Below the pieces are notes generated by a model, which was not told the DNA's origin, did not search any database, and saw nothing but the letters and a program-made list of their open reading frames with translations. Shown here piece by piece: positions 37,086 through 49,699 of a stretch of DNA of 64,000 bases. Where the stretch lies: positions 75,118,429-75,182,428 of the forward strand of contig CM049312.1 of the NCBI GenBank assembly GCA_026874595.1, in the 5' to 3' direction. The DNA comes from Sipunculus nudus (taxonomy: Eukaryota; Annelida; Sipuncula; Golfingiida; Sipunculidae). How positions within the stretch are numbered: position 1 is the first letter of the stretch; each line of letters starts with the position of its first letter. The translations under genes were made by a program, and so were the position numbers.

Positions 37086-37954
37086 AAGGTAAGTTTGATG
37101 TATTGGCCTGATATTTTGAGCTGTCTATGTGTCTTTGATGGCTTTCTCGTTCACAAGACAGGTGTTGCCACCTACAATGACTTTTGCACAGTGTATGTGC
37201 CTGCTTATTTCTACAGAGGAATTTGATATATCAGCCTGAAATTGGGCATATGTATATATCTCTGATACGGTAGGTTCGTTGTATACAAGACTGGTGGTGC
37301 CAGCTACATCAATTTTTGTGTTGTGTGCACCCATGCCAGAATTTCAGCAGTGATGTTTGTGTAATTGTTTCTTATTCAAAATGTTTAGTACTTGCATTGT
37401 TCATATACATGAGAAGTAATGGTCCATCATTGAAGCATTATACCTGGTGTATTTCCATATGCACAGGTTGGCACTAGGCTTGTAGGCCTTGTTTTAAATA
37501 AATTTATAACTTAATGTTGTTAAGAAATGATGAATGGAGATCTTAATTATATGGGACTCATTTGTATAATTACTTCTGTCTAGAAGATTTTCCACCTCTG
37601 TTTCTCAGGTTGTTGGTTCATCTTTGTGTTGCTCTAGATTAAAGGGCAGATGGCAGAGTTATTTTGGCTTGGTATGTGCTCTTGTTAGTGCTTTCTAGTT
37701 ATTAGTCCGCTGCTGTGAGGAGGGAGGACTACTAGAATAATCCCTGTATGTCTGTCCCTCCTGCCACATTCTTTTACCACATTATTGCCACATTTTCCTA
37801 GTAAAACATATGGCAAGGGACTTTTTTTCCTCTATGTCCTTGTTTCCTGTACACATGACTGTAGTTGATGAGAACATAGGTAAGAATTTGTAGAAACATT
37901 GTTTAAACCAGGATCTAAACATTGGAGCCTGTTTGATAATATAGCCAGAGCCAC
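37086..37954. other. Intron, no exon recognised
   Basis: Two more gttgccacctaca / ggtgccagctaca phrases (37,157 and 37,290) link it to the array at 34,540-36,250. Confidence 0.35.
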
Positions 37955-38207
37955 CCGCCTCTGTGGTCTAGGGGTAGAGCACAGGACTGAAAGCCATGAG
38001 GTCATGAATTCAAACCTTGGCTGAGGTGCGGTCAGATTTTTCACAGTCAGCCCCCACCCAGGGCGAGCACACTGCTGGCTTAATGGTGAGACTGTGGTCC
38101 ACAGCCGTGTATCACCCACAAATGAGAGCATCTTTGGGGGGTCCCTCCATGTTGTGACCCAGCAATGGGGCTGATTACAGTCAGGACTGGTAGACACCAG
38201 GCCTAGG
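37955..38207 (+). repeat. SINE family A, 5' part (interrupted copy)
   Basis: tggtctaggggtagagcaca is an A box, tcatgaattcaaacctt holds the B box, and the body continues ggctgaggtgcggtcagat, cacagtcagcccccaccc, agcaatggggctgatta and ggtagacaccaggcctagg. The copy is split here by the miniature element at 38,208-38,402 and resumes at 38,403. Confidence 0.85.
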
Positions 38208-38402
38208 CGGGGCGGATCCAGGATTTAGGAAAAGGGAGGGGGGGTCCAACCCAGGAGGACAAATGAAAACCCTAAAAAAAGGTCCTCAGATCTGAAAAAG
38301 GGGGGGGGGGTCCAGGCTGAAAAATTTTGTCTGAAGCCCTTAAAAAAAACGTTGTTTCTGATGAAAAAGGGGGGGTCTGGACCCCCCTTGGATCCGCTTC
38401 TG
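38208..38402. mobile_element. Miniature inverted-repeat DNA transposon inserted into a SINE
   Basis: 195 bp from cggggcggatccaggattta to ccccccttggatccgcttctg-type end. Ends share ggcggatcca / tggatccgc as inverted repeats, and inside, g-rich and c-rich blocks (aaaagggaggggggg, ggggggtctggaccccc) mirror each other. ctagg at 38,203-38,207 and 38,403-38,407 is an exact target-site duplication. The SINE reads continuously across the junction once the element is set aside. Solo ends of related elements occur at 13,345 and 28,162. Confidence 0.8.
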
Positions 38403-38460
38403 CTAGGTGACACCAGGATGCAAAATAACATGGCAGGAAGTGAGTGTTACTGCCCTGTTG
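38403..38460 (+). repeat. SINE family A, 3' part of the interrupted copy
   Basis: ggtgacaccaggatgcaaaa followed by taacatggcaggaagtgagtg matches the tail of the copy at 29,240-29,580 (minus strand: ggtgacaccaggatataaaa, taaaatgacaggaagcgagtg). Confidence 0.8.
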
Positions 38461-39091
38461 TTGAGGAAATACCCTTTTCCGGTTACTTGGTTTGTATTTT
38501 ACTGCTGATACTGGGTTTTACCTGTCCATGCTTGTGTTATGCAGCCATCTTGATTATTGATGTTCCACGCATGATGTAAGATTAGGACCTGATAGTTTCT
38601 ATTAAGGACCACGCAACACCTGTCAAGCAGTCCTAAACTGAAATGGAACTCTGCACATGTACATACTTAGATTAAGAAAAAGATAAGACAGTATAAAGAT
38701 ATTAAAGAGGTAAGAATAGATAGCATCATAGCAAAAGCCACAATGGCTGAACATACTGAAGTACATTTCTTTTCCCACAACAGTTTATATGATACAGATT
38801 AATTTTTAATGTGCCTGTTACTATTTCTATCTCAGGCTGTTTGAGTAAGGAATTTCCCAGGAGCTATTAATCAATTAACCATTAAGTGAAAATGAAAGTA
38901 ATTGTATTTTATTGATTAGGCAGCCTGGAGACTGATTCTATGACAAACAGGTTTGACAGGTTGTATTAATCAAGCAAGCCATGCAGAAGCTGGAGTTCTA
39001 TAAGACAAATAGCCCCAGGCTGTGTGAGGAAGGTTATTTGACTGTATGTCCTGTTGCTTCATATGAGCATATCTTATCTTATAAAGATTGT
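38461..39091. other. Intron, no feature recognised
   Basis: AT-rich and CpG-poor. Confidence 0.35.
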
Positions 39092-39153
39092 CAGGGTCGT
39101 AGCCAGGATTGAGGAAAGGGAGGGGGCCAAAATATATTGCAAAGGCAATTGAA

Positions 39154-39250
<97 letters not shown>

Positions 39251-39564
39251 GTATGTATATATATATATATATGTATACACACTTACCTCACATGTTTAAA
39301 TTCCAATTAAAAATATATGTCGTACAAGATGAATAAATGAGATCTATCATATTTGCAGGATCAAACCTATTGAAATGTAGAATTATGATAAACATACATT
39401 AATACTGAATGTGCAATACTTTATAATGAAATAAGTCCGTAATTTGCAGATACCAGTGCCACTGGGCAGTAATTTCAGGAAAATCTTGGAGGATGAGGTG
39501 TACTGGATGCGAGCAGGGGAAGGGGGGGGGGTCAGCAATGGCCCCCCCCTTTGGCTATGCCCTG
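39092..39564. mobile_element. hAT-like miniature element containing an (AT)n tract
   Basis: The left end CAGGGTCGTAGCC matches the reverse complement of the right end, GGCTATGCCCTG, with one indel and one mismatch. Just inside, gaggaaagggagggggcc mirrors ggcccccccctttgg. No clear target-site duplication was found. The (AT) microsatellite at 39,153-39,274 lies within it. Confidence 0.65.
39153..39274. repeat. (AC)n(AT)n microsatellite
   Basis: A short ac run and a long, nearly pure at run. Apparent open frames on both strands are artefacts. Confidence 0.95.
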
Positions 39565-39878
39565 CTTGTCACTCATTAAACAGTTTAAAGGGGTAAATAT
39601 AGTTAGATTGTACCCAGATCTGAGTGTTACAGCACACAGGAATTAGTTCTTAACCTATCTGTGGCATCTGTATCTGTAGCAGTACTTTGCAACAACCAAT
39701 ACTGGCATTAGGTCAATGGGGTGAGAGCACTTTTTTGCAGATTTGTTGGCAGACTTACATAGTTATATTTGTCCACTGATTCAGCAAATATGGCTTTTTT
39801 CTCCTGCTGTGGATTTCTCTGTATAATAAGCAGTCATTGTTGAGAGAATAGGCACACTTGAGGTTTCACCCTATCCAG

Positions 39879-40337
39879 TAGGGATGGGTATCGGTCAGCC
39901 GATTCAGGTACAAAATGCATTGTGATATACGTAAAGCAATACCCAATATGTATTGACAATATGTTTCATTTCTGATTAAAAGCTGTGGATAAAATTGTTG
40001 GTATATTAATAAAAAAAGACAATTTAATATTTGTCTATCATCACTCATACGCCTTAGCTTGCCATGGAGAACTGTATATACATTCCTCATCCAGTCCATC
40101 ATACACAATTACGTGATCTAATTTAAGTCTTAAAAGGTCAATTTAAGAAATAAAAACAGCTAAGGCTATATAAATAACTCAGATTATAGTTTATATTTTG
40201 GTTGAATGAATTGTATTTATAATGTGAGCAGTTTCTGTGTTTCATTGATATGACGATACAGCATGCACAGTGTATCAGTAATTGTATCGACGTGGCGTAT
40301 CGATATGTATCAATATCGGTATATTGATTCAGCCCTA
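39879..40337. mobile_element. Non-autonomous hAT-type element, TAGGGATGGGTATCG family
   Basis: 459 bp from tagggatgggtatcgg to attgattcagcccta. Subterminal gatacg, gtatcgat and tatcga words in both orientations are typical of this kind of element. The flanking 8-mers ctatccag (39,871-39,878) and ctatctag (40,338-40,345) agree at seven of eight positions, a slightly aged hAT duplication. Confidence 0.8.
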
Positions 40338-40593
40338 CTATCTAGTGAGTCATTCAACTGGCAAAGAAATAAAATGGATCCTAATACCATGCCCTGTGGT
40401 ACTCCTGATTCCACATGAGCCACATCACTTGATATGCCCTCCAGGACAACTCTCATACTATGCTTATTAATTAGTTAAAATGAGAGCCACTGGTGGAGTG
40501 GTCCACAAATACCGCAGTTATGTAATTCACACCTGTATTAATTAATGGAATCATGGGCATCCATTTTCTAGCTGTTTATATGTGTGGTATGTG

Positions 40594-41216
40594 TAGTGGT
40601 GGGAGTCGGTTCCTTTTTCATAATCGATCATCAGTTTTGGCGAATCGATCGATGATCGATTATTAATCAGTTCAGACAAATATAAAGAAATGTGCAATTA
40701 TCTGTGAAACTGTACTCTTTTAACCCAGCCCGCATGTATAAGTACTTCTACCTGACGAAAAGAAGTTTTTGCCTTTTTTTAAAATTTCCTTTTATCACTA
40801 AGATATGCTATTCAAAGTTTAATTTTAATTAATCATAGTGATCAAAAATCAAACCACAGTCCAGGATATCTACTTGCTGGCCCTCATGAATACTCCCCCT
40901 TATTATTTTAACTTCAACACCAGCATGGACTTTCATTTTATAACAATTATGATGACTGCCGACATGCATACTGGTTTCACAGGCCTTCCAGAAAAATACT
41001 GGCCCATATAATTTTTGGTAAAAATTTAAAAAAAAAGTAATGAAAGCTAAAATATAATTACTCATGCGGCAACGGCACCTGTTTAGGAGATTATTTCTAA
41101 GAGAATCTCACAATATTGGATTGAACCTGGAGAATTATGGAGCATTTTAACGCCATACCGCCCGTATTTTGCAATGAACATCTCGTTAGAAAACTCTCTG
41201 CTCTCTGCCACCACTA
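40594..41216. mobile_element. Non-autonomous hAT-type element, TAGTGGTGGGAG family
   Basis: 623 bp from tagtggtgggagtcgg to ctctgccaccacta; the terminal 12 bp are inverted repeats with one mismatch. Just inside the left end are nested palindromes of aatcgatcgatgatcgatta type. The flanks ggtatgtg (40,586-40,593) and ggtatatg (41,217-41,224) agree at seven of eight positions. No transposase frame. Confidence 0.8.
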
Positions 41217-41224
41217 GGTATATG

Positions 41225-42429
41225 CCAATGTATAGCATACCCAACATATAGTATGCTAGCTATTATTTAAAATTATATACATATTTGTAATTTAGTTTAT
41301 ACATGTTCATAAAATAAGTACTTCAAAAAGGACTTGCAAAAGGAGGTATTATCACACTCTATATGTGCCAGATGAAAGCAAAAAATGCTATTAAGTTGAT
41401 AAGAATTTGGTTATGTGCAGTGATGTATCTGTTTGGAATACTTCAGGTAACTTGAGACTGCATACCTCAAGTGGGGATCTATCCTATTTAATTATTCAGG
41501 ACAATCCAGCATTGAATTACATCTGGTAGGCCACGATTCATGAATATTTATAGGACCAGTAATCCAGCCATGTCCATGGCTGACATTTAATGAATCACTG
41601 AAGTCAATCAGATTACGAAAGAGTATTTTAGCTGGTCACGAGTCATGTTCATCTGCAAGTCACGATGTGGTGTGCTAACTCAAGCGGATAAACAGAACTT
41701 TAAATTCACCTGCCACATTGTTTATCATCTTCTGGTGTTAGTTCATTTTGTCTGAATACAAAAGTTTTTTTTTATACAATTTTATTTTGAATTTTTCAGA
41801 TAGACATACATTAATATATCTATACTCTCCATATTTTCTTTAATTTACAGTTTTCTGTGTGAATATCAGTTTCTAACCTGTATTTAAGGCTCTGTAGGTA
41901 CGCTAAAACAATAGCCATTTTCCTGAATATTTCACAGTGTAAATATATCTCTTTGCCTGTAGAAGACCGTAATTTAAAGCTTTGGTCTTAGTACTTTCTT
42001 AGTAACAAGTAGATATATATTCAACCACCAAGACTGAAATGAGCTCCTGAATACAAAAGTTGCCTATTACAGCCACCCAGCTATCAGGCTAAGTGTATCT
42101 TTTCACCTGATTTACATAGTGATTTGGTTCTGTGTGTGGATAAATATGATCAAATTGCCATGTTATTAAAACAAGTCCTTGTGGCCGATTCTGAGCTTTG
42201 ATATGTGGCCTAGTGAAAAACTGCAATCAAGGAAGGAAGATTTAGATTATATTATTGAATAAAATAGATTGTTTGCTGTTTCTCCCTATTTTTAATCTAT
42301 GCATGATAGTAGTGCAGGATACTTTGTTTATGTTTTTCTTCTGCATCACTGATTGTACCTGACACAAGTTTATTTCTCATGTGTATTGTTGTGAGGAAAT
42401 AGTTGCAGCCAAAATATTGGCAGATATTA
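41225..42429. other. Intron, no feature recognised
   Basis: AT-rich and CpG-poor. No exon or repeat end seen. Confidence 0.35.
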
Positions 42430-42600
42430 CAGTTAAACCTCACATAACAACTACCTCAGTTTAGAGACCACCTCTAAATAACAACCACTTTTTCACTGTC
42501 TCGATTCTCTCTTTCTCTTTATATCAGACCATGCTTAGATGACCACCTCAAAAATGCGACCACTTTTTGGGGTCCCTTTGGTGGTCATAATTTTGTAATT
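42430..42600. repeat. CAGTGGAAC-family element, copy 3 (diverged)
   Basis: It opens cagttaaacctcacataac and contains gaccacctctaa, accacctcaaaaatgcgacc and ggtggtcataatttt, the same scheme as the element at 308-476. Confidence 0.5.
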
Positions 42601-42604
42601 TTCT

Positions 42605-42832
42605 GGGTGTGTAATCGTCTCCATTGCTGGGTCATACCACTGAGGAACCCCTGAAAGGTACACTCGTTTGTGAGGGAAACATGACCATTTGGCACAGTCT
42701 TCCCATTAAGCCTGCAGAGCATTCATCCTGGGTGGGGGCTGACCATGACAAAATCTCAACGCCTAGGCTGAGATTCCAACTCAAAATCTCCAGGCTTGAG
42801 TCCTGTGCTGTACCCCTGAGCCACAGGAGCAA
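42605..42832 (-). repeat. SINE family A, copy on minus strand
   Basis: Minus-strand reading: tgtggctcaggggtacagca (A box), gattttgagttggaatctca (B-box region), then gtcatggtcagcccccac, atgctctgcaggctt, caaacgagtgta, gacccagcaatggagac. It lacks the tail present in the copies at 29,240 and 38,403. Confidence 0.8.
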
Positions 42833-44749
42833 GTGCAACCAGGAGTTGATAGATCAAGAGGATCTTTGAAAAGGGGGCTAGACACCCTGACACGGGTAAA
42901 CAAGTGTGCCAGGAGTGTCAGTAGATTATATGAACCTTAACTCTCACATGCAAAAGTACACATGGTGAAAAATAAGAAGTGTACATGAAGAAATGGTGTG
43001 AGACTTAAAATCCAGCACTACTGTTTATTATTGAGCTTCTATCATTCTAATACCAGAAGATGTAGGACAAAATAGAGGGGGTGTGCATCCCTCCCCCCCC
43101 CCCTCCTGTCTGTGCCTGACAGGAAATTGTGTCATACAAAGTTGGATCAAAATTTAACATTTAACATACTTGGCCCTTTTGATCTGCATAAAACATATAT
43201 TGCTTTTATATCCAGATAAAATTTCAAGGGTGTATTTCAAAGTTCACTCATGTTGTGAGATGGGTCATAGTTGTACATGCAGGCAGCCAAGAGAGAACAC
43301 TGTCCTAACCTCAAGGCTTGGCAGATCTGTCCGGATGAAAAGAGGGTTTATAAAAAGTCATGATGGGTACCATGGCCTCTTGTCATTAACTAGATAAGAT
43401 CAACAGATAAGTGTTAGTTAATCATCATTAATGATGTACTTTAGTTGTACGTAGGGCTTGTTTGATGTTCCCACAGGGTTTGAAAAAAAAATGTTCTTCA
43501 CATCTACCTTATTTTACAGCCAGATATAAATTGGCCTGTAAATCCTTGACAAATTTTAAAGGATTTATGCAGCTGATTTTTCCTGATGGATTTAAAAAAA
43601 ATCAGTCAGGGAGCGCCATCACATATACCCATCCTACCAAATTTTCTGGCTGGCAAAAATTTGGCTGGAAAAATCGGTAGCTGGGATGCCTGCTTTTATT
43701 GGCTCTGCACCTAAACTCGGGCACTAAATTGGGACTGAAAGAAGTAAGAAGTCTTCCCCATGCAAGGACCCTACTGCTGGTGCCAGGAGACAAACAGGGA
43801 AGTCCGTGGATTTGTGATATTTGGGAATCCATTTGTGGTACATCCTGGGATCAGATAGAAGGCTGGTTAGCAAATGAAAGTGGTTAACAATATAAAAACA
43901 TGAACATAGATGAAGTCATAACCTCCTTTCAAACTTTATGCACTGTTTGAGCTAAATACGGGTAAATGTCAGAGTTTGATAGTTAAGAATATACGCTAGG
44001 TCACAATAAACCTTGCGAAAAAATGTAAAGATTGTCTGCGATGATAAATTAAGTGTCTTCAGCAGTTGTATTTTAACAGCATCCAGGTATACAGGGCAAG
44101 TGGGCTCAACACTTTGTGTCATCTTATCTCACAGATATTTTTACTTCTGGCTCTATAGTGCAAAATACATAATGTACTTTAATCACCTTTGATAAAGTTT
44201 GTTACGCCCATGAGTAGGCATTTTATTTGTTGATAAGTAGGAGATAAAAGGATTTGCAGAGGTGCTCCAAACATGTTTGATAAAAGCTACCAAATCATTT
44301 GGTAGGTGTCATGCAGATTTGTAGATTAATAGAGTTGTTCCATCCCATCAATTCCACTTGTTTTTTCCTATGAGAATGATTACAAATTCCATTTTAAGGA
44401 AGAATTTACTATATTTTTTTGGTAAAAATTAGTAGTCTTATTTTCAGTAAGGAAAATAAACACCTACCTAATACATTATTAAGAAACAAAATTATTTCAT
44501 AATGTGAAAAATCAGTCTATTATTACAACATATCAGTCCCTCTTATTATGCATGTGGTCAAGGTCATTGGTCACATGCAAAATAGCTTCATTTGATTGCT
44601 GCTGATTGGATGATATCATGTAAACACTAAGAAATACAACCAGTTAAAACAAAGATGGCTTTTCATGCAGAGACGCATCTGATCTGTCAGTTTATTGGAA
44701 AGAGTCCAAAAATTTGTAAGACATAAACTGGAGATTTATTTTTAAAATC
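42833..44749. other. Intron, no exon supported
   Basis: A poly-C tract lies at about 43,089-43,101. A frame at 43,699-43,887 is mildly protein-like but has no splice borders in the right phase. Confidence 0.3.
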
Positions 44750-45055
44750 CATATTAGGCCATCACTACCGTATGCAGTTTTCTTGGAATTTATTTATTTT
44801 AAAATTCATGACTGACATATTAGGCCAACACTTCCATATGCAGTATTCTCGGAAATGATTTATTTTAAAATTCATGACTGACATATTAGGCCAACACTTC
44901 CATATGCAGTATTCTCGGAAATGATTTATTTTAAAATTCATGACTGACATATTAGGCCATCAGTCCCATATGCAGTTTTCTTGGAAGTTATTTATCTTAA
45001 AATTCATGACTGCCATATTAGGCCATCACTTCCATTTGTAGTTTTCTCAGAAATT
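44750..45055. repeat. 66-bp tandem repeat, about 4.6 units
   Basis: ggcca(t/a)cac begins units at 44,757, 44,823, 44,889, 44,955 and 45,021, an exact 66-bp spacing. The inner units are nearly identical (ccatatgcagtattctcgga, aaattcatgactgacatatt); the outer ones have diverged. Because 66 is divisible by three, the minus strand shows a periodic 22-residue frame, which I regard as an artefact. Confidence 0.9.
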
Positions 45056-46940
45056 ATTGAAAATATAAAGTTTTAAGGAAATTTTTAAATGGTGGTGGAA
45101 GAGAGTATATTGTACAGAAAAAGCAGGGTTTTGATGGATGGGAGGACCATAAGCAATGTTTCTATTTGTCTGGACACAAATATAGACACAGATAGAGTTG
45201 GAAATATGATGAAACATGAGGCGTGTTTCAATTTGCATGGACACAGATAAGGCGGCACAAAGTGCATTACATATTGCGATTTCATAACTCTCCTTGTACA
45301 AGACTTCACATATACATATATCTTAAAATTGGACTTATTACACTTATTTTAACTGTGTTTAGGCCTGCTCAATTAAACCTGGTGAAATTATGACTATAGC
45401 TGTATGGTCTCAGGATGGTGAACATATAAGTGGAAATACAGTGAACATGTCCATGTCCATATCTTTGTCCAAACTGCATGAGTGGAAATGCAGGTCTACC
45501 TTAGGTACCAATAGGAATTACTATAATATTGTACAAAATGCAAAAAAGATTTATTATCATTTTTCTTACCAAACAATCATACATTTGCATTTAACTTTTC
45601 TTGTTTACTTTGTTCTTGAACGTTAAAATTATAAGTGCAGTTATAAATTGGCCTTCAAAAAGTTGTATTTTTTTCTTTATTTTTATTTCTTTTCTTTTGA
45701 GGAATGGAAACTCAAAAATTTTAAAAGGGTTTACCTGCTAGCTGCTGATTATGAAACAAATATGAATCAAAATGCTATGGAAAATTTTAAAATTTCAACC
45801 ATTGCATCTTGCTCAGTGTTGCACAGTCAGTATAAATCATTTTTTGACTAATTGTATATATGTCTTTGTATGATTGACCAGCCAGCCGCTATGTTTGTGT
45901 TCATGCTTACTCCGTGTTTGACCTTGCGGGGGATGTGTGTTGTCGATACCACAGAGGTGTATGACCCAGCCACTTACGGCAACACTTCATGAGCACTTGT
46001 GACCAGACGTGACTCCTTTTGTAAATACTGTGTACTCTGTACCAGTAGGTAGATCTTGTTGAATGAAGGAGTATTAAGGATTTAATCCTCATCAATCCTT
46101 GTTGTAGCTTAGGTTCTTTGGTTAGGCACAAGTTTTCATGATTTTTGGAAGGACTTGTTTATTGTGCTTTGGTAAACAAATATTACTAGCCTGGTGTACT
46201 CTATGCTGTACAAATTTTATTACCAGTTTCAATGTAGCAATGGAGCATATAGTTTGGATTTCATTTTTTTTTAAATGTTTGCTTGATTTTAAATGTTAAA
46301 TCTTAAATCATGACCATTTATCCAAAATGGAATGTTAAATTAAAGTTTTAAAATTTCTTATTATTGTAAAATAATAAATAGAGATCTGGATTTGCAATCC
46401 CATGGTAATCTATTCAAATGCCTTCTGTGCTAAGTCCCTTGGCCAAAGTCTTTACCACAAATATAATGCCCACTCCACTCAGCAATGAGTTGGTGCCATG
46501 GTCATAGGTGACAGGCAGATGTAGAATGAATAACAGGCAGCTGAGAAAAGCTGAAATAATGAAGAGGCCTAAAAGATTACCTGGAAAGGCAAAGTGTAAG
46601 GTCCAATGAGACTGACTTCATCATTGTTATCAGAGTATAAACCCAATGCAATATAATGTGCTGTCATACACTAACACACACCAAGTGCAGTCAAGCCATC
46701 AACATTTACCAACTAGACAGTCAGTAAGGGCAGACCCTGACCCTGCTGACATCTGTGGATAGAAGATAGAACTTCAGCTTGATGTTTCTTAATTATAACC
46801 CATTTGACTTCCAGAATCTCGATTCCATCATTCTTAAGGAGGACCAAAATATTGTAGAGGCCTAACTTGTGGATAAATTTCAAGTAAAACTGCTTTTTAG
46901 AGTCACAGGTCTGGACATACATATCCATGCAGGCATGCAT
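45056..46940. other. Intron, no exon supported
   Basis: AT-rich and CpG-poor, with no repeat ends recognised. Confidence 0.3.
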
Positions 46941-47248
46941 TAGGCCATAAAAAATAAAATGGTATGGTTCTCAGTCACTGCCCGCGTCAGTTTTAACCCC
47001 CCGCATCAAAAATTTGTTTTGATTTTCATCTTTCAAGAAGTTAAATAATATTATTTTGATAAGATTTTCTTTGTTATGTAGTGCTTTTACCTGTTTAGGG
47101 AAAAAAACTGTTATTTTCATCCTTTTCCCTGATCAAATGACATTTTCAAATGAAACATACAAAAAAGGTAAAAATAAAATATCAACGGCCCGCACTGATT
47201 TCTGAAAAAAGTGCCTGAGAACCATACCTTATTTTTGTTTGGCCTTAT
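46941..47248. mobile_element. Miniature inverted-repeat element with ~35-bp ends
   Basis: The left end taggccataaaaaataaaat plus ggtatggttctcag is mirrored at the right end (ctgagaaccatacc plus ttatttttgtttggcctta). Inside are cactgcccgc and gcccgcactg, also mirrored. A TA or TTA target is possible. Superfamily uncertain. Confidence 0.75.
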
Positions 47249-48120
47249 GTGATTAATTTTTTGTTCAAAAGGGTTAAAAATCAAAATATTCTTGAGAGGG
47301 AAATTATGAAGAAAATAAAATCTACATGATCACATATGAACAGTCATTTATTCTGTAGCTGCCATGGTATCTAATAAATTTATTTTATCTACCAGTCTGT
47401 CTATAATGTCCAAAATCAATGGTCAAAGATAAAATTTTTTTAAAATAATAGATCTTTTATGTTACCTGTAAATCAAAGATATTGCTTGTTTGTTAAAATC
47501 ATTCATTTTCACAGAAATTGCAATTACATGGGTTTCAGTTAAGTGGACTTTACAGTATACAGTATTGGAAGGAGGTTTTACTTCTACCCATGTCTGTTTG
47601 CCTGTTTATTTGCCTATGTAAATAATATCTAGAGAAGTATATAGGTTACTTTTGAAATATTGTGTACTGGTAGACCAAATTGAGGTTTTGGAAAAAGGAA
47701 GGTGTTAATTTAATTGTTTGTATGATCCAGGTGAGGATGGGAATTTGGTGCACCCAGTAATTTCACATTTGGTGCTGACATCTGCTGGAATATATTGGTA
47801 CCATTAAGAGAGTTGATCAAATGTGGGATTATTGTGCCCTATTGAGTTTGTTTAGTTATTCTTATAAGATACATGGTGAAGCAAACATACAATGCAAACA
47901 GAGATACTATGTACAGGAGGTAAATGCTTTATAGGAAAATGCTGGGAGATGATTCTAATGAGGCAAAAAAAAGTTCTTTGTTTCCAGTTACATAGTAGGG
48001 CAAATAATTGTTTTGTCAAGAATTGTTTTTAATGACATATTTGAATATTTCAGGTTTTATCATGGTAAAATATATTTATTCTATGTAAGGGTACAAAACA
48101 TTTTCTACATGTTTATTTAT

Positions 48121-48124
48121 GATG

Positions 48125-48185
<61 letters not shown>

Positions 48186-48192
48186 CAAATAC

Positions 48193-48245
<53 letters not shown>
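48121..48245. repeat. (AAT)n microsatellite with a short interruption
   Basis: Two (ata) runs of about 20 and 15 units are separated by acaacaaatacata. Open frames of poly-Asn or poly-Tyr here are artefacts. Confidence 0.95.
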
Positions 48246-48248
<3 letters not shown>

Positions 48249-48968
48249 TTAATATTTAAACAGAAAAGCACAAACTTAAATAATTTTTTTTGTTTGATGA
48301 ATAAAATATCATATGTCATATTTTTTCTAAAGTTTCCACTCATGCAGTCAGCATTTACATCTATATCATCATTTATTCTGTTTGAACTATCAAATTTTCA
48401 AATAAGTGGTCATCAATTAAATTAAGAATTGTTATAATTTGTCTTAGATAATTTGCTATAAATGCCATGCTTAACTCATGGGCACTGCAGTGACTGTATG
48501 AAGATGCTAAACCAAGTTTTTTTTACAGTACCAAGTTACAATCAGATTGGTTTAGTTCATTTCTCATAAATTGATACAAAAAGTGTGAGATTTATTGTAT
48601 TGTTGCATCTTGACAGGTAATAAGCAACGCAGGAAATTTTCTCCTGGGCACCTTAAAGTATATTGATTTTGTAGGTCTTTAAAGAAAAAAAATACCCAGA
48701 TGTTGAATGTTTAATAGGTACATCTAGTGCAAAGAAAAGAGTAACAAGTTAATATGTAATTCACGTGGCCATTTATCAGTCAGAGGTTATGCCACAGACA
48801 GGTTTGGCAAAGAATATACCAAATGCAGCCAACAACATGCTACAGTGGGAATAGGCTGAAATAAACAAACCAAAATAGCGTCTGAGCTAACTGTCTTAGT
48901 AATTCTGAGATTCTCTGTGCAATTGCACCATATTAGACTTGATCTGGGTTCTTGTTCTCGATTTCATA
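48246..48968. other. Upstream flank of the 49.0-kb first exon
   Basis: No coding feature. If 48,969 is a real translation start, its promoter and 5' UTR should lie here; I see no TATA box at a fitting distance. Confidence 0.3.
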
Positions 48969-49010
48969 ATGGCAGTAACAGCAGAGATTCCTGCCAAGGA
49001 AAAGAGACAG
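48969..49010 (+). CDS. Possible short alternative first exon (MAVTAEIPAKEKRQ)
   Basis: ATG in a strong context (A at -3, G at +4: ataATGG) begins 14 codons that end exactly at a donor, GACAG/gtacat, in phase 0. The peptide is charged and short. The phase would allow direct joining to the microexon at 55,953 or to the candidate exon at 55,825. CpG is absent, unlike the other two start-carrying exons. Short length makes chance possible; reading frame, context and donor together raise it above background. Confidence 0.4.
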
Positions 49011-49699
49011 GTACATGCTTAAATTAAAATTTAATTATGTAATTTGGTTCTATTCAGTGACATGATTCTAGTTCTAAATAATTAATTATAATCAAAATGA
49101 TCAAGTTTTCAGAACATTATATGTTTGATTAACCTCATGAAGGTAACTTTTTGGTATTGTTTATGGTAGGTAAAAATTAGATTTGTTTTCTGCACATTTT
49201 ATTCTTAAGTTACTCTTAAATGCTGGTCTCCAAATTAAGTATTTTTCCTTTGGTAAAGCAATCTTAATGTTGGAAAGTTTAATTTTAACAGGGTAAATTA
49301 ATGCAAAATAGTTCCTTATCACTGCAGTTAAAAAAATTTCATTTATTAGTCTGGTAATATATTTATTGAATTTTGCAATTAAACTCTATATTCTGACACA
49401 AGTCATATAAAGTAAAAGCAGTGAACTAAATTTTAAATCAAAACATAAAGGTGTAAACATTTTTATTAAGAATTTGATTTAAATATTTATTATTCAGGAA
49501 TTTTCCTTTGCTAATAGCCAGAAATGGCACCAACATGTGTTGCTGGTATCAGGATATTTTTGTAGCAATTGATCAAGGATAAAATGGTATTGGATATTTT
49601 GTTTTTGTCCAATAAACTAAACTTTCTATTGAGCAAACAGCTAATGTGTAGAAATGGCTGTATTTTCAGCTTCAATGTATGGGTCTCAGTTTATATTAA
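49011..49699. other. Intron, no feature recognised
   Basis: AT-rich and without CpG-rich patches. Confidence 0.3.

Noticed and set aside
43699-43887. 62-codon frame starting LHLNSGTKLG
   Set aside because: Mildly protein-like, but no acceptor/donor pair gives a phase that fits the neighbouring exons.
44765-44950. Minus-strand frame with a 22-residue period
   Set aside because: Artefact of the 66-bp tandem repeat, whose length is a multiple of three.
48013-48343. Poly-Asn and poly-Tyr frames
   Set aside because: Translation of the (AAT)n tract.
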